This document shows, one piece after another, positions 19,702 through 28,692 of a DNA stretch of 64,000 nucleotides. The stretch's first letter is position 1. Each line of letters starts with the position of its first letter. A program made the position numbers and the translations under genes. Source of the stretch: an uncultured Gammaproteobacteria bacterium (GTDB taxonomy: Bacteria > Pseudomonadota > Gammaproteobacteria > Pseudomonadales > Porticoccaceae); the NCBI GenBank assembly GCA_913058345.1, contig CAJXQR010000005.1:1-64000 (forward strand), read 5' to 3'. The notes below the pieces were generated by a model. It worked only from the letters and a program-made list of their open reading frames with translations. It ran no database searches and was not told where the DNA came from.

Positions 19702-20208
19702 TCAAAGCAAACCCGACTCGGCAAACGAGAAGGGCACACCGTCACCAATGATAAAATGATCCAGCACCCGCACATCAATGTAAGCCAGGGCTTCCTTCAG
19801 TCGTGTGGTGATGGCTCTGTCGGCACTGCTGGGCTCGCAGACTCCCGACGGATGATTGTGGGCCAGGATCAACGCACCGGCGTTCAACAGAAGTGTGCGC
19901 TTGAGTACCTCGCGAGGATACACGGAAGCCCCGTCGAGGGTGCCGGTGAACAGGCATTCAAAGGCGATCACCCGATGTTGCGTGTCGAGGAAGATGGCGG
20001 CAAAGACCTCGTGGGGCTTGCCGGCCAGTTTAAGGCGCAGGTACTCCCGCACCGCGTTGGGATTCTGCAGTGCGGTCTCCCGTTGGAACAGGCGTTGTTC
20101 CAGTAGGGCAATGGCTTGCTCAATGATGCGCTCTTCCCGCCGACGGGTGTCGGATAAACAATGGGGTGTTGCGTCAATGGGATCAGTGATTGCTAAGGAT
20201 GTGGTCAT
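19702..20208 (-). CDS. radC: RadC-like JAB/MPN-domain protein of the ICE
   Basis: 168 residues from the ATG at 20208, which is preceded by GGAGG; the frame extends upstream but through the structured leader. It has the JAMM metal motif region [10 protein letters not shown] and the usual ending [17 protein letters not shown]. Mobile-element RadC proteins are common and their biochemical job is unresolved despite the DNA-repair name. It is the last backbone gene here, 198 bp after the VirB4-like gene, with its own RNA element in the leader. Confidence 0.92.
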   Translation of the reverse strand: MTTSLAITDPIDATPHCLSDTRRREERIIEQAIALLEQRLFQRETALQNPNAVREYLRLKLAGKPHEVFAAIFLDTQHRVIAFECLFTGTLDGASVYPREVLKRTLLLNAGALILAHNHPSGVCEPSSADRAITTRLKEALAYIDVRVLDHFIIGDGVPFSFAESGLL

Positions 20209-20343
20209 GGGAACCTCCGGAAAAGTGATGGAGGGTTCCCTCCCAAAGGGCTGGGCCCTCCGGGACATGGGATCAATGGCATCCACTACCGCTTGAGCAG
20301 TAGTCGCTCGCTGGATCGGATGCGGTGCGAGCGGGGTTGATCA

Positions 20344-20416
20344 ATGCGGTGTGTCCGCATCACAGCCTTGCAGATCGCGGCTGTTTGGCATGTCGCTGAC
20401 CAGAGTCAGCCGGCAT
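20344..20416 (-). ncRNA. Three-hairpin leader RNA, copy C (radC RNA motif candidate)
   Basis: Minus-strand leader of radC. Order on the RNA: hairpin 1 (arms 20416-20405 and 20400-20390, inner GCTGAC/GTCAGC), a 5-nt linker, hairpin 2 (ACAGCC/GGCTGT, 20384-20379 with 20367-20362, 11-nt loop), 1 nt, hairpin 3 (ATGCGG/CCGCAT, 20360-20355 with 20349-20344). Two other copies occur at 53539 and 55146 with different but paired stems. Hairpin 1 overlaps the last codons and the stop of the VirB4-like gene. The published radC RNA motif is found in just this setting; a covariance-model scan would settle it. Confidence 0.8.
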
Positions 20417-23282
20417 TCGGTGTCAGGTCATCCAGGGGCAATGGGGCGATGCCCCGAGCCTCGTCAATTTTTTTCGCCACCCGCAGGGCGGCGTCCAGTT
20501 CACTGATGCCGTGTGCCTGCATCAGTTGGTAGCGTTCGGCCTTCTCCTCCGGTTCGGTCATCGCCATGGCCAGGTACAGGCTGGGTGGCACCGCCCGAAA
20601 CAGGAGCTCCATGGATTTGGACAGGATCACGCCTTCCGAAAACTTGCCAGCTTCCTTGCGGGCGGACAGCATCAGCGCTTTCTGGGAGGGGGTGAGTTCG
20701 CGGAAGCGGGCGATTTTCTCGACCTCGTCCGGGGGCATCGACAGGCAGATCCACCACTCGATCATGTTGAGCATGGTTTCGGCTTCTTTCGGCAGGTCGT
20801 CCAGATTTTGGGTCGCCAGCCAGAACCAGGCGCCCAGCTTCCGCCACATCTTGGTGATCTTTACCACATAGGGTGCGAGGAGCGGGTTCTTGGTAATGAT
20901 ATGGCCTTCGTCGGTCACGTTGATGATGGGACGCCCCAGAAACTGATCCCGCTCGGCGATGTTGTTGACGGTATTGATTAGTGAGATATAGGCGATGGAG
21001 AGCTGGGCGTTGTAGCCTTCGCGGGCGAAGGTGGCCAGATCCACAATGGTGATGTCCGCCTCGGGCCAGGGGGTGCCGGGGCGGTTGAACATCTGGCCAT
21101 CGATGCCCTGGCAAAACAGTTCCAGCGCGTCGGCCATTTCCAGTAAGCGAGCCTGCCGGATTTCGGGTAATGCGGTGCCCCGGCTGCGTTCCCGCAGGGC
21201 ATCGCGTACATCCTCCGTCAGCACGGGTCGCCCATCAGTGGCGCAACGGTGGGCGGCATCCAGAATGCACTGGCGGATCAGGCTGCGGTCGGCGCGGGTC
21301 ATTCGCGCCTCCTCCTTGTCCTCGCCCCCGGTAATCATCAGCCGGGCGGTGATTTCCAATTCGCCCAGTACATCCCGCTGTTCATCACCCTGGTCGTTAT
21401 CGGTGTTCCGGTTGTCGTCAATGGCATCCGCGTCCAGGGTCCAGACCTGGCTGGGCGTGTCGACCAGGCGCTTGGCATCTACAAAGGGCGCCAGACTCAC
21501 GCCGGCGCCGGGCGCGAGTTTGACCCGGTGGACGGAAAGTCCCAGGCGTTGGGCGAAGTCGCCAAACAGTCCGAAGGAATTGCCGGCCTCGACGATAAAC
21601 AGCCGTGGCCGGTAAATGGCGGTCACCTGGTTCAGGATATTGTTCAGCGTCGCACTTTTACCCGAACCGGTGGGGCCGAAAAGAAACAGGTGGGCGTTCA
21701 TCTGTCGATCCAGCCGGTTCAGTGGGTCGAAGGTGACGGTTTCGCCGCCGCGATTGAAGAAAGTGATGCCGGGGTGGCCGGTACCCTGGCCGCGGCCCCA
21801 GAGCGGCACCAGATTGGCGGCGTGCTGGGCAAACATCAGTTGGGTATACCACTGGCGTTTGTCCTGGGCGGGGTTGAACACCGCGGGCAGCCAGCGCAGA
21901 TAACTGTTGAGGGGGGCGACCTCGTCCTCCTCCCGCACCGGCTGCAGTCCCGCATTGAGCATGACGTTGTTGAGCTGCACTCCACGGGCCTCGAGTTCGG
22001 CTTGGTCCCGTCCGCGGAGATAGAAAGCCATCGCCCCCTGGTAGAGTTTGTGGGCCCGGCCAATAATGGTCCGCGCCTGCTGCACATCCTGCCGGGTATG
22101 CTCCGAAGACAGGGTATCGCCCACGGCCTTGCGGCCCAGATGATTGAGGCGGGATTCCAGGCTGTCTTGCGGTGTGGCCACCAGGGTCAGGCAGAGGATG
22201 GTGTCCTCCGGCATCTGGTCGAACAGCGCATTGATCGCATCGCCGCCTTTGCGGGTCTCCCCGGTTAGATGACCCGTTGCGGGGGGCATACGCAAGCGAT
22301 CCAGGGTAACGACCCGGTGGGGCATCCTGTTGAACCACCACAAACCGTTGTCGATATCCGATCGGGGTTGTTCGAAGAACAGTCGTTGTGCGAAATCCCG
22401 ACCACTGGCCAATTCGATCTCATCGCTCTCTCCCTCTTCGGGATAGCCCGCGAGCTGGTAAAAACGCTCGCGGTCGGCGAGGGAGTCCCCCAAAAAATCC
22501 GGTTGCGGGTTGAACCAGCGCAGTAGCCAATCGTGGATGTCGGCGGCGGACTGGCGGTGCGCACGAACCCCGGCATTGTGCAGGCCTCCCTCCAGCCGGT
22601 TGCAGGTGATCGTCAGGGCCTGTTCCGGTGACAGTGTCCGCCGGGCGGCGCCGGCGCGCCGGTAGACCACCAGCCGAACCCGACGGGTCTGGCCGCGCCA
22701 GGGCAACCGGGTCACGGTCTCATCGGTAAACAGTCCGCCGGGCTTGGCGATGGCTTCCAAGTGGTGGGTGAAAAAACGGAGATAGAAATCGCTGAACGCG
22801 GTGCCCTGCGCGCGGGGGTGGAAATAACGCCGCAGTGACGTCAGGTAGCGATCCCAGTGGGTTTCGTCCTGGGCGTACAGTTGCACCACCCAGGGGTTGT
22901 CGTCGAGTTCGTCGAAACTGTCTTGCAGGGCATTTTCCAGGGCGTCACGGGCCTGCCACAACCAGGCGTTATCCCGTCCTTCGGTACCGATGGGGGTGAG
23001 TTCGTAGAATGCCGCCACGGACCGTCCGTCCTCCAGCAGCATACAGCGGGCATCGGGCAGGTATTCCGCCCAGGGCAGGAGATCGGCAAAGGAGGGGTTG
23101 ACGTGGTACAGGGTGGCTTCGTCGGCTCGGGTGGCTGTGCGATCTGTTGCCGCCTCGCCGGTACCGGGTTCGGGTATTCCCGCAGCGGCCAGGCGGCCCA
23201 CATGACGCTGCCAGGCATCGCTCCCGGAATGGCCAGCTTCGGCGGGTGCCGCCCTCTGTTGCCAGGGTAACCGCCAGTCCAT
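20406..23282 (-). CDS. VirB4/TraC-like conjugative transfer ATPase (TIGR03744, PFL_4706 family)
   Basis: 958 residues. Walker A FGPTGSGKSATLNN at about 534-547; Walker B region with IINVTDEGHIITKNPLLAP near 790-810; then WFWLATQNLDDLP. It powers assembly of the type IV secretion pilus and DNA transfer at the inner-membrane base. It follows the TIGR03751 lipoprotein with a 1-bp overlap (TGA/ATG type). The C-terminus overlaps the radC leader RNA. Confidence 0.95.
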   Translation of the reverse strand: MDWRLPWQQRAAPAEAGHSGSDAWQRHVGRLAAAGIPEPGTGEAATDRTATRADEATLYHVNPSFADLLPWAEYLPDARCMLLEDGRSVAAFYELTPIGTEGRDNAWLWQARDALENALQDSFDELDDNPWVVQLYAQDETHWDRYLTSLRRYFHPRAQGTAFSDFYLRFFTHHLEAIAKPGGLFTDETVTRLPWRGQTRRVRLVVYRRAGAARRTLSPEQALTITCNRLEGGLHNAGVRAHRQSAADIHDWLLRWFNPQPDFLGDSLADRERFYQLAGYPEEGESDEIELASGRDFAQRLFFEQPRSDIDNGLWWFNRMPHRVVTLDRLRMPPATGHLTGETRKGGDAINALFDQMPEDTILCLTLVATPQDSLESRLNHLGRKAVGDTLSSEHTRQDVQQARTIIGRAHKLYQGAMAFYLRGRDQAELEARGVQLNNVMLNAGLQPVREEDEVAPLNSYLRWLPAVFNPAQDKRQWYTQLMFAQHAANLVPLWGRGQGTGHPGITFFNRGGETVTFDPLNRLDRQMNAHLFLFGPTGSGKSATLNNILNQVTAIYRPRLFIVEAGNSFGLFGDFAQRLGLSVHRVKLAPGAGVSLAPFVDAKRLVDTPSQVWTLDADAIDDNRNTDNDQGDEQRDVLGELEITARLMITGGEDKEEARMTRADRSLIRQCILDAAHRCATDGRPVLTEDVRDALRERSRGTALPEIRQARLLEMADALELFCQGIDGQMFNRPGTPWPEADITIVDLATFAREGYNAQLSIAYISLINTVNNIAERDQFLGRPIINVTDEGHIITKNPLLAPYVVKITKMWRKLGAWFWLATQNLDDLPKEAETMLNMIEWWICLSMPPDEVEKIARFRELTPSQKALMLSARKEAGKFSEGVILSKSMELLFRAVPPSLYLAMAMTEPEEKAERYQLMQAHGISELDAALRVAKKIDEARGIAPLPLDDLTPNAG

Positions 23283-23713
23283 CAGTAATCCTCTACCCGT
23301 TCTCCCGGTAGGGCGTACTGCACCTGCCGGTAAAACGGGAAGACCGTGCTGTAGCCGGGCACAGGTACCGGCTCCGAACCGGCCAGGTGGGGAAAGACAT
23401 ACATCACCAGGTCGGGATTGGGGAGGCGGTGAAACTGGCTTTTGATCTCGTTCTCCGCGGTGCGGGTATAGAGCGCATGCACCGATGGATTTTCCAGTTC
23501 TGTGCCCCTCAACGGCCGGCGCAACACCAGCCGGGCTTCCAGCAGTTGCTGCGTTAATTGGCTTTGGCCAGGGCTGCCACCGGTTCCCCGCTGCCAGATG
23601 TCCAACATGGATTCGCCGTTGTGCGGCAGCAGCGCTTCCTTGTGGGTGGCACAGCCGGCCAGGAGCGCGGTGGCGACCAGGCAGATGGCAGTGTTAGTCC
23701 AGCGGTGACACAT
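23282..23713 (-). CDS. Conjugative transfer lipoprotein (TIGR03751)
   Basis: 143 residues with a lipobox LLAGCATH (Cys 20), followed by the family pattern NGESMLDIWQRG and HLAGSEPVPVPGY. The start ATG at 23713 overlaps the previous gene by 20 bp. Thought to be an outer-membrane or periplasmic part of the mating-pair complex, near TraV/VirB7 in role by position; that role is inference. Confidence 0.93.
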   Translation of the reverse strand: MCHRWTNTAICLVATALLAGCATHKEALLPHNGESMLDIWQRGTGGSPGQSQLTQQLLEARLVLRRPLRGTELENPSVHALYTRTAENEIKSQFHRLPNPDLVMYVFPHLAGSEPVPVPGYSTVFPFYRQVQYALPGERVEDY

Positions 23714-25094
23714 GGTCGGCACCTCCCAGGCGATGGTTGACACGGCGACCGTTGGGGTCGAAGTCGATCTCAAGGGGTTTTTCAATATGCACAGCGACAT
23801 CGGCACCGGGCGGGACATAGACCGCGGCAAAAGCTTCGCCATACAGCTTGTTGACCCAGGCGGACATATCCTGCACCCCGCCGGCAAGAATACGGCCCAT
23901 GGCTTCATCCCCCGAGATGCCGACCGTGCCCAGCGTCCCGTTGCTGTTGCTGACGTAGGCGACATTGCCGCTGTCCGAGTCGATAAACGAGGCGGCCCCA
24001 GCGCCCGCAGCGGTGATCAACGCGCGGGAGCTCAGGTATTGCTGGGCATTACTGCGCCGGTCACCACTGACGCAAGGAATCCCGTAGGGATCGCTGATCC
24101 AGCCCAGGGTATTGCGATTGCCTGCCGTGCGGTTCTCATCCGTCGTGATCTCCGGGACGGTACGGATGGAGCCGTCCTGGAAGACAAAGGTAATGGACTG
24201 AATCTGGCCGCGCACGCAGGAGAGAGTCCAGTCCCCCGAGGCAGTACCACTGACCACTGCGCCGGTCACCTCCGGCAGATCAATGCCGTTGGCGGTCAGG
24301 TTGTCCGGGCCGATCAGGACTTTGAAAGGGTAGGGGTCATTGACGGTACCGTCGATGGGAATGCGACCGATCAACGCGGTCATCGAAATCGATCCCATCA
24401 AGGTGGCGTTGGCGGGGACGGTGTAGACAGGTTCGGCAACATTAATAACCGGCGTTTTTGATTCCGTATCGGTTGGCCCAGACGCTGCCCTTGAAGCCGA
24501 TGGTGCCGAGGCGAAGGGGCTGGTGATGCCCAGGTGGTTTCCTCCGGTGGTTTCTTCCGCGCTCTCCGATGGTGGTTGATCGTCCGGTTCAATCCAGCGA
24601 ATACCGCTCACTGCCGGTATGTCGCCACCCTCCAGTCCCAACCCGACCGGCAATTCCGTACCGCCCAAATCGTCGAGCCGACGCTCAAGGTCGTTGAGCA
24701 GGCTTCGGGTTTGCCGGGTGTCGGAGGCAACTTCATTGCGGGTCTGCTGAAAGCGGCTTCGCTCCTCCGCCAGCGCCCTCTGAACCCGTTGATCAATGGT
24801 GCTTTCCCGTTGGCGCAGGCGGCGGTTTTCCTCGGCCTGGCGCTCGTTGTCGTCCAGCGCAGTTTGCAGCTCACCGCGCAGCTGTTTGACCTGAGCCACC
24901 AGTGTGGCGACGGTGTCCCGCGGGGTGTCCCCCTCGATGCCAAGGGCTTGCATTTCCTCGGGGGTCAGCGGGTTACCGGGCCGATCCGCGGTTCTTGGCG
25001 ACGGCTGTTGGTCGGACGACAGCCGCAGGCCGACAAAGACCAGCAGGCACACCAGCGGAATCATCAACCATTTGAGCAGGCCATTACTCCGCAT
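23694..25094 (-). CDS. TraB/VirB10-like transfer protein (TIGR03752, PFL_4705 family)
   Basis: 466 residues: one N-terminal membrane helix (LMIPLVCLLVFVGLRL), a coiled coil at about 55-145 rich in Glu, Arg and Gln, a proline-rich stretch, then a periplasmic domain with GSISMTALIGRIPIDG. Architecture is that of the VirB10/TraB proteins spanning both membranes. The start ATG at 25094 overlaps the TIGR03749 stop by 11 bp. Confidence 0.93.
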   Translation of the reverse strand: MRSNGLLKWLMIPLVCLLVFVGLRLSSDQQPSPRTADRPGNPLTPEEMQALGIEGDTPRDTVATLVAQVKQLRGELQTALDDNERQAEENRRLRQRESTIDQRVQRALAEERSRFQQTRNEVASDTRQTRSLLNDLERRLDDLGGTELPVGLGLEGGDIPAVSGIRWIEPDDQPPSESAEETTGGNHLGITSPFASAPSASRAASGPTDTESKTPVINVAEPVYTVPANATLMGSISMTALIGRIPIDGTVNDPYPFKVLIGPDNLTANGIDLPEVTGAVVSGTASGDWTLSCVRGQIQSITFVFQDGSIRTVPEITTDENRTAGNRNTLGWISDPYGIPCVSGDRRSNAQQYLSSRALITAAGAGAASFIDSDSGNVAYVSNSNGTLGTVGISGDEAMGRILAGGVQDMSAWVNKLYGEAFAAVYVPPGADVAVHIEKPLEIDFDPNGRRVNHRLGGADHVSPLD

Positions 25095-25953
25095 TGTCGG
25101 CTCCCTGTCCTCCGGGCAGGTTGGTGGCCGCATCCACCGGGCTGATCATCGGCAACAGGGCGTTCACCAGGCCGTGCCCCCGGGTCACCAGGTACAGGAC
25201 GGTGGTATCGGTGGGCTCGCCGCGGGGACCCAGCGTCGTATGCTGAAACGTCGCCGCTACGAAATCACCCTGCAATATACGGGGATCTAACGCCAGCCAG
25301 TGATCGGTGGTATTGGTTAGCAGGACCGCGGTGAGCCAATAGTTATCCAATCGCCAGGCTGCCAGGGCTCTGGCACGCAGGGGCAAAACGGGTGCCAGGT
25401 TGTCCAGTTTCAGTGAGTTGCTGAGAGTGACCCGGGATAGTCCTGGCACGGGTTCCACCGTGCGCAGCGGGGCATACAGACTTTGTGCGGCATAACGGGT
25501 CAAGGCCACGGGGATCGGAGTATTGCGGCGTTTGTTCTGGATATCACCCGCATCGGCAGGGGAGGCGGAATCGCTGCCTCCGGCAGAGTCGGTCATGATG
25601 CGAACGGGCTCGAGCGGGGCCTCGTTGTCATCGGCCGGGGTGGCCACCACATCGAGCAGAATCAGATCGCCCGTGTCGGTATCCTGTAGTTGCAGCCGGG
25701 TGGCTTCCAGGGGTTCATTCGCTCGTAGGTAGATCGCGCCGCCCGCACTTTGTACCCGCAGGCGTGAATTCAGTGAGGCGGGTACTCCCACCCGCACAGC
25801 GCGGTTGACGAAGATAACCCGCTCTTCATCAACGTGCAGAGGAACGGTAAGGGGCAGGCGCTGCCAATGCAGGATCTCCACGGCGTGGCTGTTGCCAGCG
25901 AGTGTGAGGATCAGCCAGAAGCAGCCTGACGCCAGGCGGTTCGACCGGTTCAT
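25084..25953 (-). CDS. TraK/VirB9-like transfer protein (TIGR03749, PFL_4704 family)
   Basis: 289 residues with a signal peptide (about 1-24) and beta-rich domains: VEILHWQRLPLTVPLHVDEERVIFV then VGVPASLNSRLRVQS, the TraK-like secretin-associated fold. Overlaps both neighbours by a few bases. It would form the outer part of the secretion channel. Confidence 0.92.
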   Translation of the reverse strand: MNRSNRLASGCFWLILTLAGNSHAVEILHWQRLPLTVPLHVDEERVIFVNRAVRVGVPASLNSRLRVQSAGGAIYLRANEPLEATRLQLQDTDTGDLILLDVVATPADDNEAPLEPVRIMTDSAGGSDSASPADAGDIQNKRRNTPIPVALTRYAAQSLYAPLRTVEPVPGLSRVTLSNSLKLDNLAPVLPLRARALAAWRLDNYWLTAVLLTNTTDHWLALDPRILQGDFVAATFQHTTLGPRGEPTDTTVLYLVTRGHGLVNALLPMISPVDAATNLPGGQGADNAE

Positions 25954-26633
25954 GGTGTGTCTCCCGGCGGAGGGCTCGTATCTGGCTTGTCCTGGGAGCC
26001 GGTGCCCGGCGGCATAATCCGCTGGGGTGTTTCGCTATAGCAGTCCAGTACCAAGCCGAAGGGGTTTCGCTCCGGATCGACATCGCTGCGCAGTACTTTC
26101 AGGGGGAAGCGCACCAGGGCGCGCTTGACCTGTTCCGAGCCGTAGTACTCATCGATGGCGATATCCAGCGTGACGATCCAATCCCGGTTCGAGATGGCTT
26201 CGACGCGGGCGCCGGGGTTGTCGCCATAGCCACGCCCGGGGATTTCGTAGAGACCGCGTACCCGTTGCCGAAGTTCGCCAGCCTGACGGCGTTCCTCGTA
26301 GTCCTGTTGCAAGAACACTCGACAGTTGGGGGTTAGGTAGGCGGACAAGGTGTGTATATTTCGGAGGTAATCCTTCTCGCCGTTGCTGGGCCAACGATTG
26401 AGCTGCTGAAAGATATAAAAAGTGAAGGCATACACCGAGGCGGGCGGCACCTCCCACCATTTGCGCACGCTGCCCGAACGCAGGTCCGGGGGGATATGGA
26501 TGGTCAGGTCGCGCGGTGCACTCCACCAGCCAGCACCCAGTCCCATGGCGAGGACGAACAGGGCGGCGAGCCCAAGGCGCAGGGTGTTGACATGGGCGCG
26601 GAGGTGGGTCACTTCGTTTTTGAACCGGCTCAT
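25950..26633 (-). CDS. TraE/VirB8-like transfer protein (TIGR03746, PFL_4703 family)
   Basis: 227 residues from the ATG at 26633. One N-terminal membrane helix (residues 18-38), then a periplasmic NTF2-like region with VYAFTFYIFQQLNRW and LDIAIDEYYGSEQVKRALVRFPL. The long upstream extension of the frame lies over the TIGR03750 gene and is not used. ATGA-type overlap with the neighbour. Confidence 0.93.
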   Translation of the reverse strand: MSRFKNEVTHLRAHVNTLRLGLAALFVLAMGLGAGWWSAPRDLTIHIPPDLRSGSVRKWWEVPPASVYAFTFYIFQQLNRWPSNGEKDYLRNIHTLSAYLTPNCRVFLQQDYEERRQAGELRQRVRGLYEIPGRGYGDNPGARVEAISNRDWIVTLDIAIDEYYGSEQVKRALVRFPLKVLRSDVDPERNPFGLVLDCYSETPQRIMPPGTGSQDKPDTSPPPGDTP

Positions 26634-27040
26634 GGCGTACTCCGTCTCGGGGTGCGGCGTGTGGCCCAGTAACCGGTGCGGGTTATCAGGTCTCTGGCTC
26701 CCAAGTGATCGCCCAGCAGTGGGTAGCGCAGGGCCAGATGCCACTGCAGTTGACGGTACAGCCAGGTTTCGGGCCGGCCCCGTTTCAGTCGTCGCAACAC
26801 ACCGCCACAGGAAAAGATCCCAATGGCGCTGGTACCGACAATCAAACTGGGGACCACGGCGATACTGCCGAACAGCCAGGCCAGCGGCAGGCCCAATGTC
26901 AGGCCGATGGCTGCCGAGCCACCCGCGCAAAGCCAAAGCTCATCGGCGGTCAGGCCGCGAACCACCACCGGCTGGCGATTCAGGCGATGAGGCAGAAAAA
27001 GGATGGTGCCATCCTCCTTGTTGGCCAGGTCGGGGGACAT
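26630..27040 (-). CDS. TraL/VirB3-like membrane protein (TIGR03750)
   Basis: 136 residues with FLPHRLNRQPVVVRGLTADEL followed by two membrane helices and KRGRPETWLYRQLQ, the pattern of the TIGR03750 family. Likely sits in the inner membrane with the VirB4-like ATPase. Starts 9 bp after the TIGR03745 stop. Confidence 0.93.
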   Translation of the reverse strand: MSPDLANKEDGTILFLPHRLNRQPVVVRGLTADELWLCAGGSAAIGLTLGLPLAWLFGSIAVVPSLIVGTSAIGIFSCGGVLRRLKRGRPETWLYRQLQWHLALRYPLLGDHLGARDLITRTGYWATRRTPRRSTP

Positions 27041-27049
27041 CGTTCTGCT

Positions 27050-27400
27050 CTACAGAATGCCGGTGGCTTCGGTGAGCAGCCAGATACCCACAACCAGCAG
27101 AATCGCTCCCACCGCCACGGTCAATCCGAACTGTCCCCAAGTGGCACGGCCGGTATGAATTTCCGCATAGCGGGTGTAGGCGTGGTAGCAGACCCCGACA
27201 AACATGGAGGCCACCACCAGCAGGGCAATCAGCATCACAATGTCGTAGCCGTAATTCTGCAGGGTTTCCATGATGCCGCTGCCGGCACCACGGGAGGGAT
27301 CTTCCATGGTGGGCAACTGCGCGAATACCGGCAGCGGTAGCATGGCGGCCAGCAGATTGCCGACCGGGAGGGGAAAAAAAGAGAAAGCTCGTTGTGTCAT
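27050..27400 (-). CDS. ICE membrane protein (TIGR03745, PFL_4702 family)
   Basis: 116 residues from the ATG at 27400. Signal-like N-terminus cut after about residue 27, then two membrane helices (about 50-70 and 95-112). Size and topology resemble a pilin precursor such as VirB2/TraA, but the family is assigned only by ICE context. Lies 19 bp after TIGR03758. Confidence 0.92.
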   Translation of the reverse strand: MTQRAFSFFPLPVGNLLAAMLPLPVFAQLPTMEDPSRGAGSGIMETLQNYGYDIVMLIALLVVASMFVGVCYHAYTRYAEIHTGRATWGQFGLTVAVGAILLVVGIWLLTEATGIL

Positions 27401-27419
27401 GGCAACACCTTTCAAACGG

Positions 27420-27659
27420 TCAGGAAAGTAAAAGGAACGTCAGCATCACATACATGGCGACAAACCGTATCGCCACGGCGAGGAACTGACGTTGGTTGAT
27501 GCTGTGTTCGGCCCAGCCCACATACGCGGTGCGCAGTGCCCAGACTCCCCACAGCAGCAAAACGGCAAAGACCGCGCTGATAAGCACGGTGGCCATGGTG
27601 TCGGGTGAGTAACCGGCATTGGCCTGAAAGGCCGTGACTTGGTCGGCGGACAGGCTCAT
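27420..27659 (-). CDS. ICE small membrane protein (TIGR03758, PFL_4701 family)
   Basis: 79 residues, two membrane helices, with SINQRQFLAVAIRFVAMYVML at the C-terminus, typical of the family. Another small pilin-like or channel protein of the mating apparatus. Overlaps the RAQPRD gene by 4 bp. Confidence 0.92.
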   Translation of the reverse strand: MSLSADQVTAFQANAGYSPDTMATVLISAVFAVLLLWGVWALRTAYVGWAEHSINQRQFLAVAIRFVAMYVMLTFLLLS

Positions 27660-28006
27660 GGCATGGGCACCGATTCGCGTTGGTAATCGCCGATCAAGCG
27701 TGCTGGTTCCCGGGGTTGTGCCCGTTCTGGTACCAGATACGCGTCAATACCCCGACGAATGCTGTCGATATCCTCAAGTAGTCGGGGGTAATCAAAGTAG
27801 TAGCGCGCCGCATCAGGTCGCACGGACTCGCTTCGGCGGGCTACCAGACGTTCAACAGTATTTAGCTGGCGTAGTATGGCCGCCAGGCGGGCGCGCTCAT
27901 CGATGCTGGCTGGCGCTTGTTCATTGGCCACGGCATGGCTTGAGGCAATGCCAATCGCCAGCACAACGCAATAAGTCGAGAACACTGTCTTGGAACACAA
28001 GGCCAT
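27656..28006 (-). CDS. RAQPRD-family ICE protein (TIGR01690)
   Basis: 116 residues with a signal peptide (about 1-27) and the family repeat: ARLAAILRQLNTVERLV and, near the end, the name-giving motif here as RAQPREPARLI. Periplasmic, function unknown, always at the head of this transfer block. The ATG at 28006 is preceded in frame by a GTG at 28009; neither has a strong ribosome site. Confidence 0.92.
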   Translation of the reverse strand: MALCSKTVFSTYCVVLAIGIASSHAVANEQAPASIDERARLAAILRQLNTVERLVARRSESVRPDAARYYFDYPRLLEDIDSIRRGIDAYLVPERAQPREPARLIGDYQRESVPMP

Positions 28007-28233
28007 CACACTTGTCCGCTATCAATCGGTACGGGGGAATGCTGCGTTATTCCCCAGGGGCGCGCCGCAAACAAAGAGGATTGGTTGTTAACCGTATTGG
28101 CGATATGAGAGTCAGCGAGATCCTGCAGTTTTCTTGAATTTTTATCGGCCTCGTTCGTTACCTGTAATGGAAACAATGTTAATTCAGATCCGGAGCTTGC
28201 CGGTCCCTGGGTATGGGTAGGGTTTATTCCAGG

Positions 28234-28674
28234 ATGGTTTCACCAAAACGAGAGCTGAGAAAAGTCGGACTGACGGTCACCATGTCCCGCATCAAAGTAT
28301 TGGACGTTTTGGCTTCCGCACAAACCGAGAGCCGTCACCTTCGGGCCGAAGAAATTTACAAATGCCTGATGTCGACCGGTGACAGCATGTCAGTGGGGAC
28401 GATTTATCGTGTGCTCGCGCAATTGGAAATGGCCGGACTGGTCGTTCGACACAACTTCGATACGGGACAGGCACGGTACGAGTTGGCGGGCGATGACCGT
28501 CACGACCATATGGTCTGTATGGACAGTGGCGAGATCATCGAATTCAGGGATCAACAAATTATTGAACAACAGAAACGCATCGCCAAGGAACAAGGCTATG
28601 AATTAGTGGATTATCGCTTGGTACTCTTTGTTTGTAAAGACATCCGAACGGAGAAGTCGGTCGGTGGAGCATGA
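28234..28674 (+). CDS. Fur-family regulator (cargo)
   Basis: 146 residues from the ATG at 28234, which aligns with the start of E. coli Fur (…RKVGLTVTMSRIKVLDVL); another ATG lies seven codons earlier. The winged helix and the metal motif HDHMVCMDSGEIIEF are clear, but the second cysteine of the usual CxxC is serine and no C-terminal CxxC exists, so any structural zinc site is altered. It is divergent from the transfer block. It could control the TonB cassette or iron genes, but no target is proven. Confidence 0.88.
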   Translation: MVSPKRELRKVGLTVTMSRIKVLDVLASAQTESRHLRAEEIYKCLMSTGDSMSVGTIYRVLAQLEMAGLVVRHNFDTGQARYELAGDDRHDHMVCMDSGEIIEFRDQQIIEQQKRIAKEQGYELVDYRLVLFVCKDIRTEKSVGGA

Positions 28675-28692
28675 TCCGTAGTCTGGACGTGA

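Noticed and set aside
19484-19705. 73-codon minus-strand frame beside radC
   Set aside because: No ribosome site and mixed composition; treated as non-coding.
21249-22268. 339-codon plus-strand frame opposite the VirB4-like gene
   Set aside because: Shadow; the opposite strand has a full conserved ATPase.
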